DNA of 44,681 nt from Bacillota bacterium (GCA_023455425.1 JAEYCM010000041.1:1-44681); one strand, 5' to 3'. Positions 6,914 to 15,672 are shown, numbered from the stretch's first letter. Notes: a model not told the origin generated them from the letters alone. Program-made: numbers and translations.

Positions 6914-7549
6914 TTGGACAACAAGAGAAAGCCAAAAACGGAAAATGGGATCATCGCGCGCATTGCCGCCGCGCTCAAAGCAAATAAAAAACTGGAGATG
7001 GCAGTGTACATCGGCCTTGCGCTGCTGATTGTACTGCTGTATGTTTCCACGCTGTTTCCAAAGAACGAGAATGCGCCCTCTTCCGCCGAACCTGCGCAGA
7101 GTACGCAGTATGCTGCCCAATCGGAGCTGGAGGTGGAAGAACGGCTGGAGGCGGTATTGTCGAGCATCCGGGGCGCGGGCCGCGTGGAGGTGATGATCAC
7201 CTATGAAACAGGGCCGGAAATTGTGACCGCCATGAATACGGATACCAACACCAACCGCTCCGAAAGCGTGGACAATGAAAAGGAAAGCACGGTGGAGCAG
7301 AAAACAGAATCGCAAAAGCCCGCCACCGTCTCGGGTAACGGAGGAACGGAGCCCATTGTGATTACCGAAAAGCAGCCCGCTGTGCGCGGCGTAATCGTGG
7401 TGGCGGAGGGAGCGGACAACGTCGCGGTGCGCATGGACCTGCAGCGCGCGGTGCAGACCGTACTCAATGTGCCCGCGGCAAGCATCGAGGTGTTTGCGCT
7501 GGAGAATGACGGCGCTGTGTCTACAAACAAACAGTCTGAAAAAGAATAG
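6914..7549 (+). CDS. spoIIIAG: Stage III sporulation protein AG
   Basis: 211 residues. One membrane helix (about 35-52, MAVYIGLALLIVLLYV) anchors a ring-building-motif domain; ERLEAVLSSIRGAGRVEVMITYE and VRMDLQRAVQTVLNVPAASIEVF are the characteristic parts. The domain oligomerises into a large ring spanning the intermembrane space in B. subtilis. It starts at TTG 6914, set by AAAAGGAGG eight bases upstream. A Ser/Thr/Glu/Gln-rich insertion sits between the two halves of the domain. Confidence 0.94.
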   Translation: MDNKRKPKTENGIIARIAAALKANKKLEMAVYIGLALLIVLLYVSTLFPKNENAPSSAEPAQSTQYAAQSELEVEERLEAVLSSIRGAGRVEVMITYETGPEIVTAMNTDTNTNRSESVDNEKESTVEQKTESQKPATVSGNGGTEPIVITEKQPAVRGVIVVAEGADNVAVRMDLQRAVQTVLNVPAASIEVFALENDGAVSTNKQSEKE

Positions 7550-7570
7550 ATACTGGAAAGGGGAAGCGTC

Positions 7571-8083
7571 ATGAAAAAGAAATACGGGGTACTTATTGGT
7601 TTGGTCGTCCTGCTTGTGGTGGCGGTATTTGTAAACATCAGGCTGAACGCCGCCGCGGGGGAAGAAGCGGAAAAGGTGAACGCGCCGGGTGCGGCGGACC
7701 AGGTGCAAATAACCGGAGTGGATTTGAATGCAGAGGATTATTATGAGGTATTCCGCGCGAACCGGGAAAGCGATCGGGAAGAAGAAGTGGCGTATTTGGA
7801 TGCGATCATTCTGAACGAGGATACGGATGCTGAAACGCTGGCCGACGCGCAGCAGCAGAAGCTTGCCATTGTGGACAGCATGGAAAAGGAACGCAACATT
7901 GAAAGCCTCATTATGGCCAAAGGCTTTGAGGATGTGGCGGCAATGGTCCGCGAAGACAGTGTTGATGTCGTCGTCAAGGCGGAACAGATCGACGCCAAAC
8001 AGGCCGCCCAGATACTCGATATCGTATACGGCGAGACGGAAATGGATGCGCAGCATGTGAAAATACATCCTTCTGCAGGCTAA
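7571..8083 (+). CDS. spoIIIAH: Stage III sporulation protein AH
   Basis: 170 residues, somewhat shorter than the B. subtilis protein (218). An N-terminal membrane helix (YGVLIGLVVLLVVAVFVNI) is followed by a linker, an acidic helix (EVAYLDAIILNEDTD) and the YscJ-like ring domain (SLIMAKGFEDVAAMV, VVVKAEQIDAKQAAQILDIV). It normally pairs with forespore SpoIIQ; no spoIIQ is in this window. Last gene of the operon. A weak AAATGC/GCATTT hairpin follows without a T-run, so I do not call a terminator. Confidence 0.94.
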   Translation: MKKKYGVLIGLVVLLVVAVFVNIRLNAAAGEEAEKVNAPGAADQVQITGVDLNAEDYYEVFRANRESDREEEVAYLDAIILNEDTDAETLADAQQQKLAIVDSMEKERNIESLIMAKGFEDVAAMVREDSVDVVVKAEQIDAKQAAQILDIVYGETEMDAQHVKIHPSAG

Positions 8084-8131
8084 AAATGCGGAAAGACGCG
8101 GCATTTGAGCCAATTTTATGGAACCCCTTGT

Positions 8132-8159
8132 TTGCATTAACAATTGCATCTGCTATAAT
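8132..8159 (+). promoter_or_regulatory. Vegetative promoter of the Asp23 gene
   Basis: TTGCAT (8132-8137) and an extended -10 TGCTATAAT (TATAAT 8154-8159) are 16 bp apart, upstream of the Asp23 gene start at 8217. Confidence 0.7.
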
Positions 8160-8216
8160 AGAAAGACCGGATGCGCATAAACGGTGCCGGAGATGCAATG
8201 GAAGAGGAGGAGCTCT

Positions 8217-8672
8217 ATGGACAACAGCAACGAGATCATTCCCGTAATCAAAGGCGGCGAAGGCGGTAAAATTGTATTTGCTTCGGATGTAATTGCGACG
8301 ATTGCGGCGCTTGCGGCCGCGGATGTACCCGGCGTTGCGGGCATGAGCGGCGGCATGGTGGAAGGTATTACCGAAATGCTGGGCCGCAAAAACCTTACAA
8401 AGGGAGTCAAGGTCGAGGTCGGCACGGAAGAAACGGCTATTGACGTAAGCGTTATTATCAAATATGGATATCGTATTCAGGATGTGTGCTCCAATATCCA
8501 GCAGGCCATCCGCGGGGCCGTGGAAACCATGACGGGTCTTCGCGTGGTGGAAGCGAACGTCTACGTGCAGGCGGTGAGCTTTGAAACCGAAGAAGTTGTA
8601 CGCGAAGAGAAGCCAAAGAAGGAAAAGCCGGAAAAGGAAGTAAAGCCGGTCGATCCGCCTCGCGTCAAGTAG
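8217..8672 (+). CDS. Asp23/Gls24 family envelope stress protein
   Basis: 151 residues. The Asp23 domain spans about 10-115 (GKIVFASDVIATIAALAAADVPGVAG, VGTEETAIDVSVIIKYGY). A Lys/Glu/Pro-rich tail (KPKKEKPEKEVKPVDPP) follows. In Staphylococcus Asp23 is held at the membrane by AmaP; an AmaP homologue and a DUF2273 protein follow here, the common arrangement. GAAGAGGAGG precedes the ATG at 8217; an upstream in-frame ATG at 8184 has no ribosome site. In Clostridia this is often called YqhY. Confidence 0.92.
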   Translation: MDNSNEIIPVIKGGEGGKIVFASDVIATIAALAAADVPGVAGMSGGMVEGITEMLGRKNLTKGVKVEVGTEETAIDVSVIIKYGYRIQDVCSNIQQAIRGAVETMTGLRVVEANVYVQAVSFETEEVVREEKPKKEKPEKEVKPVDPPRVK

Positions 8673-8804
8673 AGGGCTATTTTCGTACAGTGTGGCCGGG
8701 GCTGCTCAAAAACTCACCCTATGCGCTTTTGGACGGTCCCGCATAACTTTATTTTGAGGAATCGAACTACGAATGCTGACGGCTATTTAGCAGGAGATAT
8801 ACAT

Positions 8805-9368
8805 ATGAAGGCAAAGCTCTTTGATCGGATCCTCTTGGCGCTGCTTCTGATCGTAACGCTCGTTCTTTCACTGCTGCTCATAGCGCTTGCCGCGCGCGTC
8901 ATTCCGCTGGCCAATCTCAAGGCGTTTTTGGACGTGCTGTACACCGGCGCCAACAACGCCATTATACTCGCCGTCTCGGGCCTGGTGGTCTTCATCATCA
9001 CCGTACGGCTGATGTTTGCGGGAAGCGGCAGTAAAAAAGAGCTGCAACCCACTTCTACACTGGTACAGGCGACGGAGCTTGGCGCGACGTTTATCACGCT
9101 GACGGCGATTGACAGCATGGTACAGAAGCATTGCCGCGCCAACAACCGCATCCGCAACGTTGTGAGTTGCGTGCGCTCCGTGCGCGAAGGCGGCGTGACA
9201 TTGAGCGTCCGTCTTGCCCTTATGCCGGATACGGATATTCCTGCGCTTTCTGCGGAACTCCAGAAAACGCTCAAGGAATACGTGGAAAAGAACTCCGGCA
9301 TCAATGTGCGCGAGATTGGCATACTGGTTGAAGATACCTCCAGCAATCCCAAGAGCCGCGTGGAATAG
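8805..9368 (+). CDS. amaP: Alkaline shock response membrane anchor protein AmaP
   Basis: 187 residues. Two transmembrane helices (about 5-30 and 45-66) are followed by a soluble Asp23-like domain (STLVQATELGATFITLTAIDSMV, VSCVRSVREGGVTLSVRLAL). It anchors Asp23 family proteins to the membrane. ATG at 8805 has AGGAG eight bases upstream; the open frame reaches back to 8721 without another ribosome site. It is 132 bp downstream of the Asp23 gene and probably in the same transcript. Confidence 0.88.
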   Translation: MKAKLFDRILLALLLIVTLVLSLLLIALAARVIPLANLKAFLDVLYTGANNAIILAVSGLVVFIITVRLMFAGSGSKKELQPTSTLVQATELGATFITLTAIDSMVQKHCRANNRIRNVVSCVRSVREGGVTLSVRLALMPDTDIPALSAELQKTLKEYVEKNSGINVREIGILVEDTSSNPKSRVE

Positions 9369-9387
9369 CGCGGAGTGAGGTGGCAGC

Positions 9388-9618
9388 ATGCCTGGATGGA
9401 AAGAAAGATTGCTTGTGTTTTATACGGAGCACAGATGGACGATATGGCTCGTTGCGCTGGGCCTTTTAATTGGCATTCTGATCCTGACAATCAACTTCTG
9501 GCGGACGCTGCTGTTGATGATCGTGGTTGGCTTGTGTTTTGTGGTAGGGAGCCTGATGGACAAAGGCGGATGGGAAATGGTCAAGACCTTTCTGGATCGC
9601 ATTTTGCCCAGGAGATAA
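9388..9618 (+). CDS. DUF2273 small membrane protein
   Basis: 76 residues. A short amphipathic start is followed by two closely spaced membrane helices (IWLVALGLLIGILILTIN, TLLLMIVVGLCFVVGSLM) and a basic end. This matches DUF2273 proteins, which travel with Asp23 and AmaP and are thought to take part in the same membrane-associated stress assembly. Function is unknown. Confidence 0.88.
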   Translation: MPGWKERLLVFYTEHRWTIWLVALGLLIGILILTINFWRTLLLMIVVGLCFVVGSLMDKGGWEMVKTFLDRILPRR

Positions 9619-9649
9619 AAAGCGAGACCGGGGAGGATTATACCTGCGT

Positions 9650-10060
9650 ATGAGCAGAAAGATCGCGCGCGAAGTTGCAATGAAGCTGATGTTTGCCCGA
9701 ATGCTTGGAGGAGAGAACGATTACCGCTGCATTCTGGAGCAGACCGGCATAGAAGACGAACCCCCACAGGAAGATATTGAGTTTGCGGACAGCCTTGTTG
9801 CCGGCATAGAGGCCGCTTCCGAGGAAATTGATGCGCTCATCGGCAGCAACGCCATAGGATGGACGGTAGGGCGTATGCCCAAGGTGGATCTTTGTATCCT
9901 GCGCATCGCGCTCTATGAGATGCTGCACCGGCAGGATATCCCGCACAGCGTTTCCATCAACGAGGCTGTGGAGCTTGCCAAACGCTTTGCGGGGGACAAG
10001 TCCCCGGCTTATATCAACGGCATTTTAGGAACGCTGTCCAAACAACTCGAACACGTGTAA
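9650..10060 (+). CDS. nusB: Transcription antitermination protein NusB
   Basis: 136 residues, all-helical. The N-terminal SRKIAREVAMKLMFARML and the C-terminal ISINEAVELAKRFAGDKSPAYINGILG-type segment (here SINEAVELAKRFAGDKSP) are diagnostic. NusB with NusE (S10) binds boxA RNA and supports rRNA antitermination. GGGGAGG lies 13 bases before the ATG. Its place between Asp23 genes and folD/xseA is the usual Clostridia order. Confidence 0.95.
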   Translation: MSRKIAREVAMKLMFARMLGGENDYRCILEQTGIEDEPPQEDIEFADSLVAGIEAASEEIDALIGSNAIGWTVGRMPKVDLCILRIALYEMLHRQDIPHSVSINEAVELAKRFAGDKSPAYINGILGTLSKQLEHV

Positions 10061-10071
10061 GAGAGGGTCAG

Positions 10072-10360
10072 GTGGGCCGGGAGGAAGCGCTTTATCTGGA
10101 GATCGATACAAGCTGTCATACCACTTCCATCGCTTGCGTAGAGCATTCGGGCATCGTCTTAAGGACGATGCTTCGTGTTCATTTGGGGAAAATAGGGCTT
10201 CGGCAATCAAAGGCGTGTTTTAGCATAGTACAAACTCTGGGGGAATTGTTGAAAAAAATTTCAAAAGCCGGCTTTGACGCTGTATTTCGGGCAACCCGCG
10301 CTTTCCGGCGATAACGTCGTGGGCGTGACGCTGCTTGCAAAGGATATGGTTCAGGATTGA
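10072..10360 (+). pseudogene. Internally deleted TsaD/Gcp-like peptidase M22 family gene
   Basis: The first 40-60 codons resemble the N-terminus of the M22 glycoprotease-like paralogue usually found between nusB and folD/xseA (YLEIDTSCHTTSIACVEHSG, then GLRQSKACFSIVQTLGELL). The frame then ends at about 10314. In the +1-shifted frame the next codons read LYFGQPALSGDNVVGV and TLLAKDMVQD with a stop at 10360, which looks like the family's C-terminal signature (SGDNAVGVALLAK). So N- and C-terminal ends remain, joined out of frame, and about two thirds of a roughly 310-residue protein is gone. A GTG at 10072 could still start an 80-residue product, but it would lack the metal site. Confidence 0.75.
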
Positions 10361-10390
10361 TGCCTGTAACGGCAAAGGGGGTTAAGGGTT

Positions 10391-11245
10391 ATGACAAAAG
10401 CACAGCTGATAGACGGAAAAGCGGTTGCCGCGGCTAAGCGGGAGGCGCTCTTACCGCGCATTGCGCGTTTAAAACAGGCGGGAACGACGCCGGGCCTATG
10501 CGTCATCCTGGTGGGCAATGATCCCGCTTCGGAAAGCTATGTGGCCAGCAAGGAGCGCATGGCGTCTTCTTTGGGCATGCATGGCGTCGTACACCGCCTG
10601 CCTGAGGAAACCACGCAGCAGGAGCTGCTGGAGCGGATTGAAGCACTTAATACGGACGCGCTGATTCACGGGATACTCGTACAGCTTCCGTTGCCCAAGC
10701 AGATCGATCCTTCCGCCGTCGCGGTTGCCATATCGCCGGAAAAGGATGTGGACGGGCTTCATCCCGTCAATGCGGGCAAGCTTCTGGCAAAGGAGCCCTG
10801 CATGGTACCCTGTACGCCCAACGGCGTAATCGACCTGATCAAAAGCACAGGCGTTACAATCAAAGGCAAGCATGCGGTGGTAGTCGGCCGCAGCGATATC
10901 GTGGGTAAGCCCGCGGCCATGCTTCTGATGCATCATGACGCGACCGTAACCATTTGCCATTCCCGCACAAAGGACCTTGACGCCTTTACAAGGCAGGCGG
11001 ATATCCTGGTGTGCGCCATCGGCAAACCGGGCTTGATCACAGGCGATATGATAAAGCCGGGTGCCGTGGTGATCGACGTTGGCACCAGCCGTGTTGACGG
11101 CAAGCTATGCGGGGACGTAGCGTTTACGGAAGCTCTTGAGGTTGCGGGATATCTTACGCCCGTACCAGGCGGCGTTGGCCCCATGACCATCGCCATGCTC
11201 ATGCAAAATACCGTGGAGGCAGCGGAACGGCAGGCCAGGGTATAA
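10391..11245 (+). CDS. folD: Bifunctional methylenetetrahydrofolate dehydrogenase/methenyl-THF cyclohydrolase
   Basis: 284 residues, full length. The catalytic Lys is in SYVASKERM (about residue 56), the substrate loop is QLPLPKQID, and the NADP-binding part carries VVGRSDIVGKPAA and the C-terminal PVPGGVGPMTIAML. It interconverts 5,10-methylene- and 10-formyl-THF in one-carbon metabolism. AAAGGGGG lies nine bases before the ATG. The stop overlaps the xseA start by one base (TAATG). Confidence 0.96.
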   Translation: MTKAQLIDGKAVAAAKREALLPRIARLKQAGTTPGLCVILVGNDPASESYVASKERMASSLGMHGVVHRLPEETTQQELLERIEALNTDALIHGILVQLPLPKQIDPSAVAVAISPEKDVDGLHPVNAGKLLAKEPCMVPCTPNGVIDLIKSTGVTIKGKHAVVVGRSDIVGKPAAMLLMHHDATVTICHSRTKDLDAFTRQADILVCAIGKPGLITGDMIKPGAVVIDVGTSRVDGKLCGDVAFTEALEVAGYLTPVPGGVGPMTIAMLMQNTVEAAERQARV

Positions 11246-12480
11246 TGGCGCAGCGGATTTTAACGGTCACCCAGCTCAATGAATATGTCGGCAATCTGTT
11301 GAATGGCGACCCTGTCTTGCGCGCGCTTCGGGTGCAGGGAGAGCTTTCCGGATTCAAACGCCACAGCTCGGGGCACATGTATTTTCAGTTAAAGGATGAG
11401 AACGCTGTCCTTCGTTGCGTCATGTTCCGTTCCGCGGCTATGTCGGTGGGCTTTGTGCCTCAGGATGGTATGAAGGTCATCGTGGATGGCTATGCTTCGC
11501 TGTATACGAAGGACGGCCAGTTCCAGCTTTACGCCCAGGCCATGCAGAAGGACGGAGAGGGGGAGCTCTACCAGCGCTTTCTGCTGCTGAAGACCAAGCT
11601 TGAAGCCATGGGCTATTTTGACACCGCAAGGAAACGGTCCATTCCGTTCCTGCCCCAAAAGGTCGGTGTCGTGACCTCGGGCACCGGGGCGGCGCTGCAG
11701 GATGTTCTGCAGATTATTCGCCGCAGGTTTCCCAATATGAATGTCGTGGTCTGCCCCGTGCTGGTCCAGGGAGCGGGGGCCGCGGCGGATATCGCGGCGG
11801 GCATCCGTGCATTGAACGCGCATGGAGATGTCAGCGTACTGATTGTAGGGCGCGGCGGCGGCAGCATGGAAGACCTCTGGGCCTTTAACGAGCCGGAGGT
11901 GGTCAAGGCGGTGTTTGAAAGCCGTATCCCCGTCATCTCCGCTGTGGGACATGAAACGGATATCACACTCTGCGACTTTACGGCGGATCTTCGCGCGCCG
12001 ACGCCTTCGGCGGCGGCGGAGCTTGCCGTACCCGCCTACGACGCGCTGTTGCAGCGGGTAGATGAACTGTTTTCGGAGCGGCTGTACCGGGCGTTGTTCC
12101 GTAACCTTTCCGTCAAGCGGGAACGTATTGAATTGTTGATGCGCGCGCGGGGGTTTTCCGCCACGGCGCACCGCGCCGTTCTGGAGCGGAAACGGCTGGA
12201 GCATGCTGAAAAGAAGCTGGAATACAGCGGTCAAAGGCTGCTGTCGCAGCACCGTACAAGGGTGGAGGGCCTCCTGCACCGGCTCCAGGCCTTATCTCCG
12301 GGCGCTGTCCTAGACCGCGGCTATGCCATCATAACCGATGGGGGGGGACATATCCTGCACAATATCTCCGCGATGAAAGACGGTATGCCGGTGGTGTTGC
12401 ATATGAACGACGGCGCGGCAGAGGCCCGCGTCGAACGGGTTACCGCAGCGAATCTGCTGCAAAAAGGAGAGCAAGTATGA
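11245..12480 (+). CDS. xseA: Exodeoxyribonuclease VII large subunit
   Basis: 411 residues. The N-terminal OB-fold (LRVQGELSGFKRHSSGHMYF) precedes the catalytic domain with VGVVTSGTGAALQDVLQII, LIVGRGGGSMEDLWAFNE and SAVGHETDITLCDFTAD, all family signatures. A coiled-coil follows. With XseB it degrades single-stranded DNA to oligonucleotides. Translationally coupled to folD and overlaps xseB by four bases (ATGA). Confidence 0.96.
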   Translation: MAQRILTVTQLNEYVGNLLNGDPVLRALRVQGELSGFKRHSSGHMYFQLKDENAVLRCVMFRSAAMSVGFVPQDGMKVIVDGYASLYTKDGQFQLYAQAMQKDGEGELYQRFLLLKTKLEAMGYFDTARKRSIPFLPQKVGVVTSGTGAALQDVLQIIRRRFPNMNVVVCPVLVQGAGAAADIAAGIRALNAHGDVSVLIVGRGGGSMEDLWAFNEPEVVKAVFESRIPVISAVGHETDITLCDFTADLRAPTPSAAAELAVPAYDALLQRVDELFSERLYRALFRNLSVKRERIELLMRARGFSATAHRAVLERKRLEHAEKKLEYSGQRLLSQHRTRVEGLLHRLQALSPGAVLDRGYAIITDGGGHILHNISAMKDGMPVVLHMNDGAAEARVERVTAANLLQKGEQV

Positions 12481-12695
12481 GCAAGGAGCAAATGATACCG
12501 CAGGACGCGCCGTTTGAAGCGCTGATGGAAGAACTTGAGACGATCGTGCAGAAGCTTGAAAGCGGTAACAGCCCGCTTGAAGAGATGGTCTCCCTGTATG
12601 AGCGGGGGGCGGCGCTTGGCAAGCGCTGCATGGAGTTGCTGGAAGCCTATGAAGGGCGGCTTGTTACGCTCACGCGCCCGGAGGACGGAGAATGA
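12477..12695 (+). CDS. xseB: Exodeoxyribonuclease VII small subunit
   Basis: 72 residues forming a helical hairpin: FEALMEELETIVQKLESGN, then LEEMVSLYERGAALGKRCME. Typical length and the usual position between xseA and ispA, with ATGA overlaps at both ends. It binds along the XseA coiled coil. Confidence 0.95.
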   Translation: MSKEQMIPQDAPFEALMEELETIVQKLESGNSPLEEMVSLYERGAALGKRCMELLEAYEGRLVTLTRPEDGE

Positions 12696-13576
12696 GCTTT
12701 CTCGAACATCAAAAGCAGTACGCGGCGCTTGTGGATGAGGCTCTTTGCGTGTATCTGGCGGCGGAAGATATCCCGAAGCAGCTTTTGGAAAGTATGTCCT
12801 ACAGCGTGTTTGCGGGCGGGAAACGCCTGCGTCCAGCCATTGCTTTAGCGGTATGCGAAATGCTGAATGGTTCCATGGAGGACGCCATGCCGTTCGCGTG
12901 CGCGCTCGAGATGATTCACACGTATTCCCTGATTCATGACGATCTTCCGGCCATGGACAACGACGATTACCGTCGCGGAAAGCTGACCTGTCACAAGGTG
13001 TTTGGCGAAGGGCAGGCGGTGCTTGCCGGGGACGCGTTGCTTTCCTATGCGTTTGAACTGATGCTCAAAGAAATTGTCAGGCGCCCGGAACTCCGGCTGG
13101 CGCTCGCGGCGCAGGCAATCGCAAGGGGCGCCGGCGTTCGGGGTATGGTGGCGGGGCAATGCCTGGACCTGCTTCACGAAGGGAGCGGAAGGCTAGAGGA
13201 AGGCGTGCTTCTTAGCATCCACCGGGGAAAGACCGCAGCCATGCTTCTTGCGTCGGTAGAAGCGGGGGCGCATTGCGCGGGCGCAAATGATGAAACGCTT
13301 GCGTATTTAAACGCATTTGGCGTCCACTACGGCCTGCTGTTCCAAATTACGGACGATATCCTGGATATCACGGGCGATGAAGGCAGCATGGGGAAAACGC
13401 TGGGCAAAGACGAAAAAGCAGGGAAGCTGACGTTCCCTGCCGTGTATGGGCTTGATGGCGCAATGGTAAAAGCGGAAGAAGCGGCTGCTTGCGCCCATGC
13501 GGCGCTCAATCCGTTGGGAGAACGGGCCTGGTTTTTAAAAGAGCTGGTATCCTATACGCTCACGCGAAAGTCCTGA
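12692..13576 (+). CDS. ispA: Farnesyl/geranyl diphosphate synthase (polyprenyl synthetase)
   Basis: 294 residues. The first Asp-rich motif is HDDLPAMDND (about residue 83-92) and the second is DDILDITGD (about 222-230); GGKRLRPAI and KTAAMLLASVEAG are further signatures. It condenses IPP with DMAPP/GPP to C10-C15 prenyl diphosphates. In most Clostridia dxs and then tlyA follow in the same direction. Here the gene ends 10 bp from the end of spo0A on the opposite strand, with no visible terminator between them. Confidence 0.95.
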   Translation: MSFLEHQKQYAALVDEALCVYLAAEDIPKQLLESMSYSVFAGGKRLRPAIALAVCEMLNGSMEDAMPFACALEMIHTYSLIHDDLPAMDNDDYRRGKLTCHKVFGEGQAVLAGDALLSYAFELMLKEIVRRPELRLALAAQAIARGAGVRGMVAGQCLDLLHEGSGRLEEGVLLSIHRGKTAAMLLASVEAGAHCAGANDETLAYLNAFGVHYGLLFQITDDILDITGDEGSMGKTLGKDEKAGKLTFPAVYGLDGAMVKAEEAAACAHAALNPLGERAWFLKELVSYTLTRKS

Positions 13577-13586
13577 TCCGCATGTG

Positions 13587-14363
13587 TCAGACGGAAATCT
13601 CCATGCGTACCCTGTCCGCGATCATGGCGATAAATTCGGCGTTGGTCGGTTTTCCTTTGAGATCGTCGATAGTATAACCAAAATATTGGTTCAGTATCTG
13701 CGCGTTGCCCCTTGCCCAGGCAACCTCTATCGCATTGCGGATTGCACGCTCCACCAAAGGGGGGCGTGTATTATATTGCCTGGAGATATGCGGGTAAATA
13801 TCCTTGGTAACCGCAACGGAGGAAGGGTCTTTCGCTTCCACGGAATATTGAATGGCGCTTCTTAAATAGTGGTAGCCCCTCAAATGCGCGGGGATACCCA
13901 CCGCGCGTATCTGGCGGGTAATCTGCGCGCTTAACTCATCATTTTGCCGTTTTGCAGGAACAATTTGGATCTCATGCTCCGGGCTGCTGATAATTGTGCG
14001 CATCAGCTGCAATATGCGGGGTACGATATGTTCCGGCCCCATGGGTTTTATAAAACAGTACACCACATGAAGCCGCTGCAGCTCCTGTAAAAGGCGGCTG
14101 TCTAAAAATGCGGTATGTATGAAAACGGAGGGGCGGTTTTCGTCCTCCATAAACTGGATGCTGTTTAATACGCTCAGCCCGTCCAGAACAGGCATCACGA
14201 TATCCATCAACAGGACGTCCACCCTTTGGGCGATGAGCGTTGCCAAAACATCCTTGCCGTTGTGTACATAAGGAAGCACGTTAATCGTTTCATAATTGCC
14301 GCAAAATTGCGCAATTTCATCACAGGTGGCGGCGCTTCCGTCTGCTATGAGTAGATTCAACAA
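13587..14363 (-). CDS. spo0A: Sporulation master regulator Spo0A
   Basis: 258 residues. The receiver domain (1-120) has the phospho-acceptor Asp54 in LLMDIVMP, a Thr in IHTAF and Lys in FIKPM. The C-terminal DNA-binding domain is unmistakable (VGIPAHLRGYHYLRSAIQ, RAIRNAIEVAWARGN, FGYTIDDLKGKPTNAEFIAM). The acidic pocket normally reads ADDN; here it is ADGS (D8, G9), so one of the metal-binding acids is missing. Starts at TTG 14363, set by GGAGGTGAT. Last gene of the tlyA-to-spo0A block, 43 bp after spoIVB. Confidence 0.97.
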   Translation of the reverse strand: MLNLLIADGSAATCDEIAQFCGNYETINVLPYVHNGKDVLATLIAQRVDVLLMDIVMPVLDGLSVLNSIQFMEDENRPSVFIHTAFLDSRLLQELQRLHVVYCFIKPMGPEHIVPRILQLMRTIISSPEHEIQIVPAKRQNDELSAQITRQIRAVGIPAHLRGYHYLRSAIQYSVEAKDPSSVAVTKDIYPHISRQYNTRPPLVERAIRNAIEVAWARGNAQILNQYFGYTIDDLKGKPTNAEFIAMIADRVRMEISV

Positions 14364-14406
14364 GGTATCACCTCCGACCTACTTTATGATAACAGATTAT
14401 TTTCAA

Positions 14407-15672
14407 CTATGCTATCTGCTGTTGCATCCATTGTGCATACATACAATACCCTTTTGTAGGATCATTGATAAAAACGTGCGTTACGACGCCGATCAGTTTG
14501 CCGTTCTGTACCAGCGGGCTGCCGCTCATACCCTGTACAATGCCGCCGGTCGCCTGCATGAGTTCCGGATCGGTAATTTCGATCACCATGCCCTTTGGCG
14601 CAGGGCTTTCCTGGGGATTGATCTTGATCACGTTACAGGAATACGCCTTGATGCCTTCATCGTTAAGCGTTGTTAACAACTGGGCGGGACCCAGCTGGAC
14701 ATCCTCGGGATACGCCATGGGCAGCCCTTCCGGAAAAATCGGGTTGAAATATTCCTTGTACATGCGGCCATATATACCATACTGGCCGTTGGTTTCAATG
14801 GTACCAAGCGGCAGGCTGGCTTCGCCGAATTCTCCGCGCAGTTCGCCCGGTTCCCCCTGCGCGCCCTGCACGATGTCCACGATATTCGATTGCACGATTT
14901 CACCGTCGCGCACCGTCAGGCTCTGTCTTGTGTCCACGTCGGTAATGGCGTGCCCAAGCGCCGCATACCATTTGGAAACAGGATCGTAGAAGGAAAGGGT
15001 GCCCACGCCCGCCGTACTGTCCCGCACCCACATGCCCATACGGTACTTGCCCTCCGCAGGGTCAAGCGCGGGCCGAAGGTCCACGTTCATTTTCTGTCCA
15101 CCGCGGATGATAGAAAGATTGACCTTGTCCTGGCTTTCGTTGCAGATCTGTTTGAGATGGGTGGCATCCTTGATTTCTATCCCGTTCGCCTTCTCAATAA
15201 GGTCTCCCGCCTGGATACCCGCCGATGCCGCGGGGCTGACCTCCTGCCCGTCCGAAAGAGTAATGGAAGCGATGCCTACCACCAAAGCGCCGCGCGTATG
15301 CAGCGTGACCCCAATCGATGTACCGCCGGGCACAAGCGTAACTTGATCACGTACATGGATATTGATCTGTTTAACGGGAATGACGCCAAAAAGGCGGATG
15401 CTCAGGTGAGAGGTACGCCCGCCGGAACCGGTCGCTTCGGCAAGCGTTTCGTCTTTGTAGCTGGATACGGCCAGGGTGTCGTCGTCGGACGACGCGCTGA
15501 AAATATCGCTTGCGCCAAGCGGAAGAGCATATGATTTGCCCGCCTGCACATGAATATCCTCCGAAAGCTTACGCAGGGAGGACATCGGCTCCATATAATT
15601 GAACGTTAGGATTGCTGCACAAAGTACTATGCCGAACGCCTTGCAGATGAACGGCGCAAAGCCCTTTTTCAA
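14407..15672 (-). CDS. spoIVB: SpoIVB serine peptidase
   Basis: An N-terminal membrane helix, a PDZ domain (about 165-235: SAGIQAGDLIEKANGIEI) and a C-terminal S55 peptidase domain. The catalytic His is in AALGHAITD and the Ser in VQGMSGSPLVQ. Made in the forespore, it cleaves SpoIVFA to trigger pro-sigma-K processing in B. subtilis. TTG at 15672 has GAGGTG five bases upstream; a GTG at 15681 would overlap that site. Follows recN across 130 bp and precedes spo0A, the conserved order. Confidence 0.95.
   Translation of the reverse strand: MKKGFAPFICKAFGIVLCAAILTFNYMEPMSSLRKLSEDIHVQAGKSYALPLGASDIFSASSDDDTLAVSSYKDETLAEATGSGGRTSHLSIRLFGVIPVKQINIHVRDQVTLVPGGTSIGVTLHTRGALVVGIASITLSDGQEVSPAASAGIQAGDLIEKANGIEIKDATHLKQICNESQDKVNLSIIRGGQKMNVDLRPALDPAEGKYRMGMWVRDSTAGVGTLSFYDPVSKWYAALGHAITDVDTRQSLTVRDGEIVQSNIVDIVQGAQGEPGELRGEFGEASLPLGTIETNGQYGIYGRMYKEYFNPIFPEGLPMAYPEDVQLGPAQLLTTLNDEGIKAYSCNVIKINPQESPAPKGMVIEITDPELMQATGGIVQGMSGSPLVQNGKLIGVVTHVFINDPTKGYCMYAQWMQQQIA

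Noticed and set aside
8084..8131. Possible terminator after spoIIIAH
   Set aside because: Only a 6-bp AAATGC/GCATTT pairing with a long loop and no T-run.
6878..8149. Minus-strand open frame of 423 codons opposite spoIIIAG-spoIIIAH
   Set aside because: His/Arg-rich, no recognisable domain, no ribosome site, and fully antisense to two well-supported sporulation genes.
11389..12279. Minus-strand open frame of 296 codons opposite xseA
   Set aside because: Arg/His/Gln-rich shadow of a clear xseA gene.
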